From assembly GCA_034508935.3 (NCBI GenBank), contig CM067447.1, positions 31,627,098-31,691,097 of the forward strand: a stretch of DNA of 64,000 nucleotides, given 5' to 3'. The DNA comes from Berghia stephanieae (lineage: Eukaryota > Mollusca > Gastropoda > Nudibranchia > Aeolidiidae). Within the stretch, counting starts at the first letter, position 1; each line of letters begins with the position of its first letter. This document shows, one piece after another, positions 21,286 to 32,640 of this stretch. The notes under the pieces are model-generated. The model searched no databases, was not told where the DNA came from, and saw only the letters and a list, made by a program, of their open reading frames with translations. The translations under genes and the position numbers were made by a program.

Positions 21286-22155
21286 ACCATATACTACCAT
21301 TACAATGTATTGAACTCTATACCGCTTTTAATTTTTGGAGATATCTATGAAAGGAGGGGTGAACTCTTCATTTTTTTCATTTTAAAAAGTACTTAATTAA
21401 TTTCTTTATTCATTTTTATGTTATATCCGACGTTCTGAACAAGCTTTGGGATCTTTCAAAACATCGCTTTTCTATGAATTGTTTCCACCTCCTCCCCCTC
21501 TCTCCCCCCAACGATCAGATATTTTGTGTATTATTCTGGCGTGATGGTAGTTAAGGGGTCAAGAGTCAGTGTGTAAGATAGTTAACGTACACTTACAGCA
21601 AGTGGGTTTAATGAGTTCATGGTGCTTGTATATCTGTTAAACTTGGTCAATATGTAATGGGTTTAGGACATGGCGTACTAAAAGAGTATTATAGTAGGGC
21701 TATGGTTTAGGACAGTTTTACGCTCCAAAGTTAAAGGACTGGCCATTATATTGAGTACTAGAAAATTACTTTCTTTGATTGGTGTTACTTGGTAGTTGGG
21801 GATAAAAGCATCAAAATATAGTATTGGTATTTATTATACGGGCGCACGGTATTATACGGGCGTACAGTGTTATTTGGACGTACGACCTTTGACTTCGATT
21901 ATTTGGGCGTAAAAACTGACCTTTGGTTAAAGGAATTGGAGGAACAGTTTACAATAGGATATAAAACAGTGTTTCTGATAAAACCGGGATTCTGTTCTGG
22001 ATTCTATTCTGGATTCTACAGTCTATTCGATTCTATTCTACTTTTGTAGTACCGGTAAGCTGCAAGTTCTAACTTCCTACTAAGAATCTATATTTTACGG
22101 ACTTAGAAATGTTTCACGTATATTGAAAATAATTTAACATTTGGATTGTTTTTAC
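21282..22155. other. No gene seen; short local duplications
   Basis: 'attatacgggcg' occurs twice at about 21833-21862 with a third diverged form, and 'ctggattcta' units repeat at about 21997-22020. These look like slippage-type duplications. Confidence 0.4.
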
Positions 22156-22263
22156 GGATTTGGAATTTATGAAACTGATTGAATTATGAATGACCGTGCT
22201 ATTTGATTTGGATTTGGAATTTATGAAACTGATTGAATTATGAATGACCGTGCTATTTGATTT
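22156..22263 (+). repeat. Perfect 54-bp tandem duplication
   Basis: The unit beginning 'ggatttggaatttatgaaac' at 22156 is repeated without visible change at 22210, with a short third start. The lack of divergence suggests it is recent. Confidence 0.9.
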
Positions 22264-22980
22264 GGATATCGAATTTACCACAACAAATAAAGCAGTAAGG
22301 AATTAAACTTGGAATCTGGAATTTTATTTGAATGTCTTGATGTTGTACATTCAATTATCATCATTGGCCCCTGAACTCTTTAGTCATTACTAACATTTGC
22401 AACACAGTGCAAAGGAATGTCATTACCATCTATCAAAAAGCCACTATACGATCATAGGCCATTACATAATATGTGTGCAACTACGCCACAATTGGTGACA
22501 GTAGCGCTGACAATCTAAGAAAAGATCGGAAGAGGGCTGGTGTTGGGGCGGGGGGATGGGGGTTCCTTAACAAGATCTCTTATTCTTATAAATGAGTAAA
22601 CCATTGACAAAAATTTAAAAAAAAAAAAAGAAAAATAACAAACCCAGTACACAGTATATCTAAAGGTGGGCTTATAAAAAATAATTTAAAAAAAAAAATA
22701 CATGGCGATGTGCTACATGTTTAAGCATCATCCTTGTGCTCAAAATATTTTTTTTTTGTGTGTGTGTTTTGTTGTTGTTGTTTTGATTATTTTTTGTTTG
22801 TTTGTTTTGTTTTGTTTTTTTTGTTGTTTTTTTTATTATTATTTTTTTTTTTGGTTTAATGATTTGTCTTATCGTTAAATGTGACAATATTATCCCCATT
22901 GATGCCTGCCTCCCAAAGACTCTGGTTCACTCCTCACTTGTGTGGATTTCGGTAGATTTCGGTATTCAGCAGTACCCTTA
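22264..22980. other. No gene seen; T-rich tract
   Basis: A long T/G-rich tract of TTG and TTTTG units covers about 22740-22860. No element was recognised. Confidence 0.4.
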
Positions 22981-23050
22981 ATTGTTGTTATCAGTTGTTA
23001 TTTGTTGTTAGAATCAGTTGTTAGTTGTTATCTCGACAAAGATAAATACC
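22981..23050 (+). repeat. Left direct repeat bracketing the palindrome locus
   Basis: 'tgttgttatcagttgttatt' ... 'atctcgacaaagataaatac' recurs at 23491-23540. The left copy has an extra internal 20 bp, itself a partial repeat of the TTGTTA motif. Confidence 0.75.
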
Positions 23051-23126
23051 GGCTCGGGAGTTTTGCACGTAAAGTTGGGGCCTAGTTGACCACATGAATA
23101 TTGATTTTTGAGGCTAGAATCAATGT

Positions 23127-23388
23127 ATAGGGAATGCGATTAGCGGAAGAGTAGCGTCCCTTGATTGGACGTCACCCATAGTCTGTGACGTCACCGGCGA
23201 AAAAGTTATTAGAGAGAGAACGTCATGTTGGTTGTGCGCATGCGTCTCTCGTCCTCGCGGAAGCGAGAGACGCATGCGCACCACCAACATGACGTTCTCT
23301 CTCTAATAACTTTTCCGCCGGTGACGTCACAGACTATGGATGACGTCCAATCAAGGGACGCTACTCTTCCGCTAATCTCATTCCCTAT
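23127..23388. repeat. Near-perfect palindrome, 125-bp arms, 12-bp loop
   Basis: Arms 23127-23251 and 23264-23388 are reverse complements with about 4 mismatches. The loop is TCCTCGCGGAAG. Each arm contains GTGACGTCACCGG, itself a palindrome with a CRE-like core, and GCGCATGCGTCTCTCG next to the loop. The mirror symmetry is why overlapping 126-codon open frames on both strands encode nearly the same peptide here; they should not be called genes. Possible identities are a foldback/MITE-type element or a source of hairpin RNA. Confidence 0.9.
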
Positions 23389-23410
23389 TTGTGTGTTATC
23401 ATTTGTTATT

Positions 23411-23490
23411 TCTGCCGTTGTTTTTAAAAAACACAATATATGCAATGGTAACCAAATAGCATATACTGTGTTCTTCAAGAAAACGGCAGA
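23411..23490. repeat. Second, smaller hairpin
   Basis: TCTGCCGTTGTTTTTAAAAA (from 23411) to about 23443 pairs with 23459-23490, which ends AAAACGGCAGA. The stem is about 32 bp with several mismatches and the loop about 15 bases. Confidence 0.7.
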
Positions 23491-23540
23491 TTTGTTGTTA
23501 TCAGTTGTTATTTGTTGTGATCTCGACAAAGATAAATACC
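23491..23540 (+). repeat. Right direct repeat bracketing the palindrome locus
   Basis: Matches the left direct repeat at 22981-23050 apart from a 20-bp internal difference. It starts directly after the small hairpin. Confidence 0.75.
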
Positions 23541-23611
23541 CAGATTTTGTGGTGATTGGTTTGGTGGAACAAAAAACCGGATTTGCCAAATATGGAATAA
23601 GATAAACGGTT

Positions 23612-23650
23612 ACGATTCGTTCTACTACTACGGCAACAATTTATTTCTTC
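23612..23650 (+). repeat. 39-bp word duplicated inside the ACT array
   Basis: 'cgttctactactacggcaac' plus 'aatttatttcttc' recurs at 24322-24360 with one difference in the flanking bases. Confidence 0.8.
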
Positions 23651-23984
23651 TATCAGCATTACCACAAAAATATGGACTTTTATATTTCAGTTCAATTTGG
23701 TCTCTATACCTTTTATGCTCCCATCTTGTAATAGGATCGTCGAATTAACGATGGTGCATTTAATTATTTTTCATCAAAATCAATGGTTGGTTTTATCTAT
23801 CGTGAACAATCTTGGATAATTTGTTAACCAAGGTCTTTATCTGCATCGACTGTAAACATTTTGCTACGGTTACAATACATGTAACTGCAGGTAGTCTGAG
23901 GAGAAGGATTTTTTTTTGTTTTTTTTTTTTTTTTGGTAAACGGTGCATCATATTAATTTAAATATGTACGACAATAATATTACA

Positions 23985-23988
23985 ACAA

Positions 23989-24023
<35 letters not shown>

Positions 24024-24061
24024 CAACTACTACTACTACAACTACTACTACTACTACTACT

Positions 24062-24115
<54 letters not shown>

Positions 24116-24211
24116 ACTACTACTACTACACTAACTACTACTACTAAAACTACAGCTATTACTATTACCACTTTTACCACTACTATGACTAACACTACTA
24201 CTACCACTACA

Positions 24212-24244
<33 letters not shown>

Positions 24245-24378
24245 GCTACTACTACTACTACTACTACTACACTACTACATACTATACTACTACTACTACT
24301 ACTACTACGACTACTACCACAACGACTCGTTCTACTACTACGGCAACAATTTATTTCTTCCGACTACTTCTACTACTA

Positions 24379-24410
<32 letters not shown>

Positions 24411-24475
24411 ACTACTACTACTACTACTATACTACTACTACTACTACTACTAACTGTGTACTACAACTACTACCA
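23985..24475. repeat. AAC/ACT trinucleotide array
   Basis: AAC units then ACT units with many interruptions. A 39-bp unique-sequence block at 24322-24360 is copied from 23612-23650. Long Ser, Thr or Val runs in its frames are artefacts. Confidence 0.9.
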
Positions 24476-25230
24476 TTACGTCTGTGCCCCCTGCCACACC
24501 CGTCTCTCTTCTCCCCCCCCCCCCTCCCTCCCTCCCCCCCCCCATTCCCCATACCTACAGATTATAATTATATCAATTTAAAGTACCAGATAGGAAATGT
24601 TTTACCATTGATTGAATTCCACTTTTGTATGTTATCTTACGACAATCGCGGACATATTAAAGAAGACATAGTGTTTTGTCTGATTGAAGACAAAGAATCG
24701 GGATCATCATTCGTCTGATTGTTATTAATCCTTTGATTTTACTCCACTCTCGTCGTTTTCACAAAGAGAGCAGTAACTATTATGCGATCGACTCAAGCTT
24801 CTGCGAATACGTTAGGTTTGCGGATGTAAGCAAATGAACAATGGGATATATACATAAAATGATTTCGTCGTTAAAGGATTATTCTGTGTCATGTCAATTG
24901 GGTAAACTGGAGATATAAGATGTATCTCAAATCCATTGATTTCCTCTTATTGATCTGGTGGTTGCAAGTGTATCAATAGATAGAAGGCTCGTTTTGGTTG
25001 TTTGATTCTTGTCATACGAACTGCCGCTAGCTGTTTTACTTGTCTACAGCTTTGTGCGACATGTTTGGAGTTTATTTGTGATTCAGTTCTTCTTTCGGTA
25101 AGTTAACTCTTAATTTTTAGCAGTCCCTTAAGAGGCTAGGAAGTAATATTTGCTTGTTTTCCTCATGATACAACGCTTGTCACGCAAAGAATTTTCCGTA
25201 TTATGATCCAACAGACGAGGTACCCTAAAG
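24476..25230. other. No gene seen; C-rich tracts
   Basis: Runs of C at about 24513-24543, then AT-rich sequence. No element was recognised. Confidence 0.4.
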
Positions 25231-26167
25231 CAGTGATGCCAAAACTCCGGTTTCACCGGAAAAATAATCCGGTCTGGAGCAAAAAATTCCGGGTTACTGG
25301 CAACTTTCGTCGAATTCCTTCGAGGTTCAATTGTCCGTCACTACTATTACAACCACCAACATCACATCATCTTCATTACCACTACTACTACAACCACCAC
25401 CACATCATCATCACCATCACTACTGCTACTACTACAACCACAACGACCATCACCACCACATCACCATCACTATTACTACAACCATCACCACCACTACTAC
25501 TACCATCACCACATCATCATCATCAATACAACTACAACCACCACCACCATATCATCATTACCACTACAGCAGCAACCGTCACAACCACATCATCATCATT
25601 ATCACTACTACTACAACTACCACCATCACTACTACCTACTACTTCTACAACCACTACCACTACAGTATCATCACTACCACTACTACTACAACCACCAGCA
25701 CCACACTATCATCACTACCACTACTACTTCAACCACCACCACCACATCATCTGCATTACCACTACTACTACAACCACCATCACCACCAAATCATCATCAC
25801 TACCACTCCTACAACAACCACCACAAGATCGTCATCATCACCAATGCTTCTACAACTACAACCATCATCACCACCACATCATCATCACTACTACTAGAAC
25901 CATCACTACCACTACTACTGCAGCCACATCACCATCACTACCACCCTACTCCTACAACCACATCACCATCCCTACCACCCCTACTACAACCACCACATCA
26001 CCATCCCTACCACCACTACTGCTACAACCACCACATCACCGTCCATGCCACCACAACTACAACCACTATTACATCATCATCTCTACCACCACCATCACAT
26101 CACCATCCCTGCAACTACTATTAAAACCACCACAACACCACCCCTACCACCACCAATACTATTGCAA
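25231..26167 (+). mobile_element. M element copy 3, left part
   Basis: The left end CAGTGATGCCAAAACTCC is the most hAT-like of the three copies (CAGTG start). It is followed by 'tttcaccggaaaaataatcc' and then the ACC/ATC/ACT minisatellite from about 25336. The array is then interrupted by retroposon pieces and CT/CA repeats and resumes at 27138. The 428- and 188-codon His/Thr/Ser frames here are minisatellite only. Confidence 0.7.
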
Positions 26168-26203
26168 CCAGTGTTGCAAGCGCCGTAAACCTTCAAACAA
26201 ATT
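26168..26203 (+). mobile_element. S1 3'-end fragment
   Basis: 'tgttgcaagcgccgtaaacc' followed by an A/C-rich tail: the last about 35 bp of S1, inserted in or next to the M minisatellite. Confidence 0.6.
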
Positions 26204-26223
26204 TAGCTCAAATCTCTCTTTCT

Positions 26224-26238
26224 GTCACTTTCTCTCTC

Positions 26239-26325
<87 letters not shown>

Positions 26326-26371
26326 TCACACAAACACACATACACACGCGCACACACACACACACACACTG
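26224..26371. repeat. Compound C / CT / CA microsatellite
   Basis: CT repeats with a C run (about 26239-26250) to about 26325, then CA repeats to 26371, directly abutting a T3 SINE piece. Confidence 0.95.
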
Positions 26372-26484
26372 CGTACCAATAAGGTCGCAGGTTCGAACCC
26401 CACCACCGCCGCGAAAAAAAAAAATTTTTATTCTCTATTGTCTTCTGGCACTTTTCTATTCACTTCATATCTTGTTGTTACCAA
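26372..26484 (+). repeat. T3 tRNA-derived SINE, 5'-truncated
   Basis: 'gtaccaataaggtcgcaggt' then 'tcgaaccccaccacc' (box B), an A run, and 'tctattgtcttctggcac'. It is almost identical to the 3' half of the T3 copy at 26718-26884. Its 5' half is missing and replaced by the CA array. Confidence 0.75.
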
Positions 26485-26717
26485 CATAAGTGCCTGCTCC
26501 ACTCACTTTTCTGAATTAAAAATTCACCCCATACACCGGAGCATACTCAATGTCTCAATCGTTTCTATGTTATATGTTTGTGTTGAGAATATTGGCTATT
26601 AAGCTTAACTGCTGGTCAAAATTATTCGCGATGGTGGTGTACGAACGAATCGGCGGTCTCAAGAAGTGGGTGAGAGAGGGATCTAGTAATGACTTTGGGT
26701 TTGAAACGAATATTTTT

Positions 26718-26884
26718 GTGTTCGTGGATAGCTCACACGGTAGAGCCACGCTCTCACCTGCCAGGCGGAGTTGTCGTACCAATAAGGTCGCAGGTTCGAA
26801 CCCCACCACCGCCGCGAAAAATTTTTATTCTCTATTGTCTTCTGGCACTTTTCTATTCACTTCATATCTTGTTGTTAAATAAAT
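26718..26884 (+). repeat. T3 tRNA-derived SINE
   Basis: Box A-like 'tggatagctcacacggtaga', a long variable arm, box B 'ggttcgaacccc', then a unique body ending in 'cttgttgttaaataaataaa'. The head resembles a class II tRNA (Leu/Ser type). The near identity with the 26372 copy suggests recent activity or local duplication. Confidence 0.75.
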
Positions 26885-27001
26885 AAATTGCGCTCACTGG
26901 ATTAATTTTCATGTTCACCTTCCTGTACTTGCCAATAATAGCTAATCACAAATACTTTGACCTCAAACTTAAGCCTTGTTTTTCACTACTTGCACTTTCA
27001 G

Positions 27002-27105
<104 letters not shown>

Positions 27106-27137
27106 CACACACACCACACACACACACACGCACACAC

Positions 27138-27440
27138 TGCAACAACCACCACCGCATCTTCATCACGACCACTATTACTACAATCACCACCACCACCACA
27201 TCATCACTGCCACTACTACTTCAACCACCACCACCACATCATTATCATTATCACTCCTACTACAATCACCACCACCACATCATCATCACTACCACTACTA
27301 CTACAACCACCACCACCACATCATCATTACTACTACAACCACTACCACTGCATCATCACTACTAATACTACTACAACCACTCACACCACATCATCACTAC
27401 TACTACAACCACTGCCACTACTACAACCACAACCACCACC
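27138..27440 (+). mobile_element. M element copy 3, minisatellite continuation
   Basis: The same ACC/ATC/ACT minisatellite as 25336-26167, resuming after the CT/CA block. It ends at the target site of an S1 insertion (AACCACCACC at 27431-27440). Confidence 0.65.
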
Positions 27441-27969
27441 TTGGGTGGGGTTCCTGACCTCCCATAGTGGGCAGGGGGGTACATACTGTGTCTTCTATCC
27501 CCTTATATCTGTTTTCCAACATGCTTTCTGTCTTTGTCTTGGAATGAGATTACTTGGTTTTGTCCTGGTCCTGGCCAGATGCCCTGGCTGAGAGGGAAAC
27601 AGTCGAATGTATAGTTAGTTTTGGGAGATAATATTTTTTTCATTGTAAATCATCTCTCTGTTATGCACTGTATTATGCTTTCTTTGTATTATATATGATT
27701 TGTAAAACATTTGAGTGTGTTCCTCTTAGCGGGGACCTGTGCTTGTGTCTGGATGAGACTTTTAGTGATCTCAAACTAAGTACTTTGATAGAGTGCTTTT
27801 GGAATCTACACCTGTTTCTTATTTGAACCAATTCCCCTTTGTCTTCCCTTGTCTTTGATGCTTTATTGTAATTCTAGAACTTTTTACTATCCCATTTTCT
27901 TCCTTTTTACTGGCGCTGATATGACCTTAATGTGTTGCAAGCGCCGTAAAACCCTTAAAAAACAAAGCA
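27441..27969 (+). mobile_element. S1 retroposon inserted in M copy 3
   Basis: 529 bp, from TTGGGTGGGGTTCC through 'ggcgctgatatgacc', 'ttgcaagcgccgtaaaac' and the tail 'aaaaaacaaagc'. AACCACCACC occurs immediately before and after it (27431-27440 and 27970-27979). That fits a 10-bp TSD, although the target is itself repetitive. S1 moved after this M copy was in place. Confidence 0.8.
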
Positions 27970-28495
<526 letters not shown>

Positions 28496-29289
28496 ATAGA
28501 GGGGTTTGATTTTTTAAAAAAATCCAAACTGGGTCCTTTGTCTTTAGGCGAGTGTTCTACCTACTGTAGCTATTGGGATCCCCTCCCTCTTAATTTATAT
28601 AGACTGATCAGCTTTGCTTAATTTATTGTGTATACTTTAATAATTTTCTGGGAAGATCACCACTCACGGCTCAATTAGAATTAGAAATTTCAATAATTTA
28701 ATTTCAAATAACCAGCACTTTGATCATATTGCCTCCTAACTTTTGAGTTAAAGGCACCTCTTCGTGAATGTGTTTGTTGTTCTTTTCTCTATTTGTCATT
28801 CTATTTCTTTTCTTTTCACCACTTTCATAATATATAGTTTCAAACTAGAACCTATCTTTCCTTTTCTAAAAGCCTCCATATTGCCCAGAAGCTTGATACC
28901 AGCTGATAGACATTTTTCCCCGCCATAAGCGGAACGCCTTGGATGGGAGGGTGGGAGTGAGCTAAGTATGCCGGCCATTAGCCTGATTGTATTGTACTTC
29001 ATTTTGTATTGATCCACTGGGATCTCTTTAAAGAGTTGATCTTTTCAGTCATACCCCGTACTTCTTGATTAAGTAACCATCCTCATTGTGTGCATCTGGT
29101 TTACAAGAAATGAAATAAATATGAGTAGTCATTTGTGACATCTGATTGTATTCTTCTGTACTTTTTTTCTTCTTCTTTCTAAATTGTTTTCATGTGGACG
29201 TTGCGTGCTTATTTTAGCAGGCTTGATAACCGAACGTAATTATGGGCTTGATTTGACATTGTAATCGACTATATTTGGTTTGAGAGTAT
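28496..29289. other. No gene seen
   Basis: Unique-looking AT-rich intronic sequence. Confidence 0.4.
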
Positions 29290-29480
29290 TTCCATTACAA
29301 CAATGAGCCCATAACAATTCTGGGTACCAGAGAACGCGTCACGCAGACCCCAAACTGAGCAGCCATACTCCAGTATTGGAAAAACAAAGATTTTAATGTA
29401 AACTGAGACTGATAAAGATTCACTTAGCTTTTGGAGTTTCTTGAGAATGTTTGCGCACCCAAAAGTTTCTGATGGTGCGC
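29290..29480 (-). mobile_element. LINE reverse-transcriptase fragment
   Basis: On the minus strand the frame reads FGCANILKKLQKLSESLSVS and then FVFPILEYGCSVWG. The 'PILEYGCSVWG' word is characteristic of the thumb/C-terminal part of non-LTR reverse transcriptases (compare Y.SLV.P.LEYA..VW in the jockey/CR1/RTE groups). Only about 60 residues are recognisable and the frame decays on both sides, so this is a dead remnant. The clade cannot be decided. Confidence 0.5.
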
Positions 29481-30639
29481 ATAATATTATCAGTATATCT
29501 AACAAAACGGAAGTTGAGTAATAAAGCATGGTGATTGTGATGTAATATCTGTATCTGAAAAAAAGTGAAGACGTACCCACGATTCGTTACATACCTGATG
29601 ACGATAAAATGAAATAAACGCTTCAGATGGACTTGTCTCAACTTATTCAGTACACGAAGAAAGATTCTCGTTTAACCGGAGCCGTGTTTTTGTTTTTGTT
29701 TTTTTCAGTCACAGGAGACATTTTTTTTTTTTGGCCGAACTTCTCAACGATAACTCTTATCTGATCTGACAAATTACCGGGATTGGAGGTTTTACTCGCC
29801 GATAAGGGACGCGACAATGTGACGTGCGGAAATGACGTAAGAAAGAATGACGTTGCTTGTTTCTCCTTTATTGTTAACGATTTGTTCTGACGGATTTGAA
29901 GAAAAAAAATAGATTCGTGTCATTCGAGATTTGCCTATATTATTGCCGAAACAGTGATTGTATATTTTGTTAGTTTGGGCCTTTCGCTTCAATGGTCTGC
30001 GGATTGGGCATCGGGGCAGTTCCTGTGACCATATAGTCTGAAGCATGTGAAGAAGCATTGTTAAGCACGATGAAGCGCATTTAGCACGGAAAAACTGGAA
30101 ACGACCTTTAAAATGATCGTCGTTTTTATATACATATCAAAAAGACAGTTCTTGTAAACAAGGATATAAACCATGCACTTGTTGAAGAAAAGTGTTGACG
30201 GACGAATCGGTGTACTTCATAAATAAATCTCGCATATTATTCGGTAAATGGGATGGATCGAAACTATGTAAATTTTTAGCCGGCTGGTGAAGAAAACTGA
30301 ATGTAGAGAGACAATTGCTGCCCATTGGGCATTTTCCGACGCACTGTCTGCATGCTCATGCTCAATCCAAAATGGATGTGTGCAATAGTAGATCGAGATA
30401 ATGCAAATTCTTCTTTGTTCCTATTAAAAAGTAATAATAAATAAAAACTTAAAAAAATAAATAAACAAACAAAAAACAAACAAACAAACAACAAACAAAA
30501 CAAACAAACAAAACAAAACAAAAACGGGTCAGTAAAATAGTGGTATTTAACTGATTGATGAGGTGGTTCGCAAACAAATATTTTATTTTGTTAGATTGCA
30601 TTCAATTTTAGCTTTTTGTATTCTTGAGTTTTAAAAATT
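29481..30639. other. No gene seen
   Basis: AT-rich sequence with an AAAC-type tract at about 30465-30525. 'ggaggttttactcgccgata' at about 29786 resembles 'ggaggttttgtcgctgacaa' inside the MITE at 61 kb, a possible relic of the same family. Confidence 0.35.
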
Positions 30640-30949
30640 AATTAAATTGAGCTTTTATATAGCGCAATATCCACTAAATGTGCTCAAAGCGCTTTACAAG
30701 GGGTCCCTGGTCAACAGCAACATTTAACATGTAGGACGGGACATAACGCCTATTAGGCGATATTACAATTTTTCGGACAAAGACAACGCTGTTTACGGCC
30801 AGGTACTCATTTTACACCTGAGTACGGTGAGAGAATGTGAGTAAAGAGTCTTTTCCAAGGACTCAACTATGCGCCGAGAGCGAGGCTCGAACCCAGGACT
30901 TTCCGATCCGAAAGCGAGTGTTATACCACTAGACCACATAGCCGCCCCT
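30640..30949 (-). repeat. T2 tRNA-derived SINE with L2-like tail
   Basis: Read on the minus strand: head 'ggcggctatgtggtctagtg' then 'gtataacactcgctttc' (box A region), box B 'gggttcgagcc', a central body with 'actcaggtgtaaaatgagta', and a 3' end 'ttgtaaagcgctttgagcac' then 'ggatattgcgctatataaaa'. The tail matches L2-clade LINE ends, so an L2-type partner probably mobilised it. A second complete copy interrupts an S1 element at 54658-54950. Confidence 0.8.
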
Positions 30950-31117
30950 TAGCCTTTTCTTAGATATGAGAATGAAGTATAATTAGAATACATTTTTAAC
31001 CGAAATCGGTACCTACTTATTACCAGTCGCTCGGTCGGCTCTCAGGTCAGTTTAATTACCGATATCGGTCTAAAATCTACCATACCAAATTTAGCTCTGT
31101 ACGTTTTTAAAAAATAA
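30950..31117. other. No gene seen
   Basis: Short AT-rich stretch between a SINE and a TTG array. Confidence 0.4.
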
Positions 31118-31120
31118 TTG

Positions 31121-31161
<41 letters not shown>

Positions 31162-31180
31162 GTTGTTGTTATTATTATTT
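31118..31180. repeat. TTG/TTA trinucleotide array
   Basis: About 50 bp of TTG repeats, then ATT units. Confidence 0.9.
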
Positions 31181-32015
31181 AAAGAAGATTACAAAATCAA
31201 AACATACATATTTTTAAATGGTATGTTGATTCACCGTGCCACTGCCACTCACGGTCACAATGGATATTATGGTGCAAGCCTTTTTTTGTTTGTTTTTTTT
31301 TTGTTTTTTTTTGTGGTTAGTTCCCTGAGTCTTCTGAAAATTGTCAAGAGGACAGGGGCTAGCCCTTTTCCAGTCGGGTTTCGATTGTACCCGGACCCTA
31401 ATCCTACATTATATCTGCTGTCTTAAGACAAAGGGTCGCATATAGGAAAAATCAACAATTTTACAGGAGAGAAAAAAGAAAAAAAATTGGAAAAAAAAAA
31501 AGGAAAAAAGAACAACTACAAAACACACTAAAAGAAAAAAAACCAAAACAATCAGCAAAAAAAAAAAACAACCCAAATCTTAAAAACTATTGATAAGTCA
31601 CAAACCAGGAGAGAAAAAAATGCGCGCTCGGCTCAATAGTGTTAGTAACTCAATTAGACACAATTACCATAATGCGGCCATTTGTGTGCAGCAACTGTAG
31701 TAGCTTCGTAAGCGCATAGCCTTACAGCGACAACAGTTTACGTCACAATATTACACGACGATCACCAAAAGAAATGTATAGTGAGTCGTATTCAATAGTT
31801 CAACCCATGAGGTCCTTTGTTTTCTTGAGTACTAACAAATCACTTTTCACTTCCTTTGGTGATCGTTGCCTTGTTTTGCTAACCGCCCTATTTCGTCGGA
31901 CAGTCCCGGTTCTGCAATTTTAGATTAAAAAAAAAAAAAAGAAAAAAGTAACATCACAAAAATGACATCAAATTGAAATTCGAATACAAATTGGTTTGCT
32001 GTCACTGAAACTGAG
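31181..32015. other. No gene seen
   Basis: Contains T-rich and A-rich tracts (about 31281-31310 and 31465-31570). No coding support. Confidence 0.4.
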
Positions 32016-32257
<242 letters not shown>

Positions 32258-32561
32258 ATGATTATTTTTTAAAAATTATTTTTATTGCTGTTGTTGCCAC
32301 CACCACAGGTCACATCCTGCTCTGTATAGTGGGGAGCTGCCCAGTTTGTTACAGACCCAGTCAGTCACAGACTCAGCATTTAACACTGTAGTTTTAACTT
32401 AATTGTTTTATTCTCCACCTACAAATTGATTGTGTAGAGACTGTCCCTATAAAATGTCAATTCAGCTTATGTAGTTCAAAATGTCTTCCTTGTATGGAAA
32501 TCAAAGCAAATTACAATGAATGTTCTTTCGGAAAAAACAATTGAAAAATAAAATTCAAGTT

Positions 32562-32563
32562 AT

Positions 32564-32599
<36 letters not shown>

Positions 32600-32622
32600 A
32601 TCAATCAAAACAATCAATCAGC
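32562..32622. repeat. CAAT tetranucleotide array
   Basis: About 40 bp of CAAT, with decayed units on the right. Confidence 0.9.
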
Positions 32623-32640
32623 CATTTACTCTTTTTTAGA

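Noticed and set aside
22524-22540. Sequencing-adapter contamination (AGATCGGAAGAG)
   Set aside because: Only 12 bases match and the sequence then continues differently, in the middle of ordinary-looking DNA. A chance match is more likely.
23209-23605. Two mirror-image 126-codon open frames on opposite strands
   Set aside because: Produced by the 125-bp-arm palindrome, so the same sequence is read on both strands. No coding evidence.
25203-26489. A 428-codon His/Thr/Tyr/Ser-rich open frame, and similar ones at 397-798, 6155-6382, 26911-27591 and 27849-28319
   Set aside because: They are an imperfect ACC/ATC/ACT minisatellite read in frame. Several alternative frames and strands are equally open, and the encoded composition follows the triplets.
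26718-26815. A tRNA-Leu/Ser gene
   Set aside because: Good box A and box B, but the unit continues into a shared body with the copy at 26372 and an AAAT-type end, so it is called a SINE.
31118-31426. A Cys-rich protein beginning with a long Cys run
   Set aside because: The Cys run is a TGT reading of the TTG array, and the rest has no recognisable motif.
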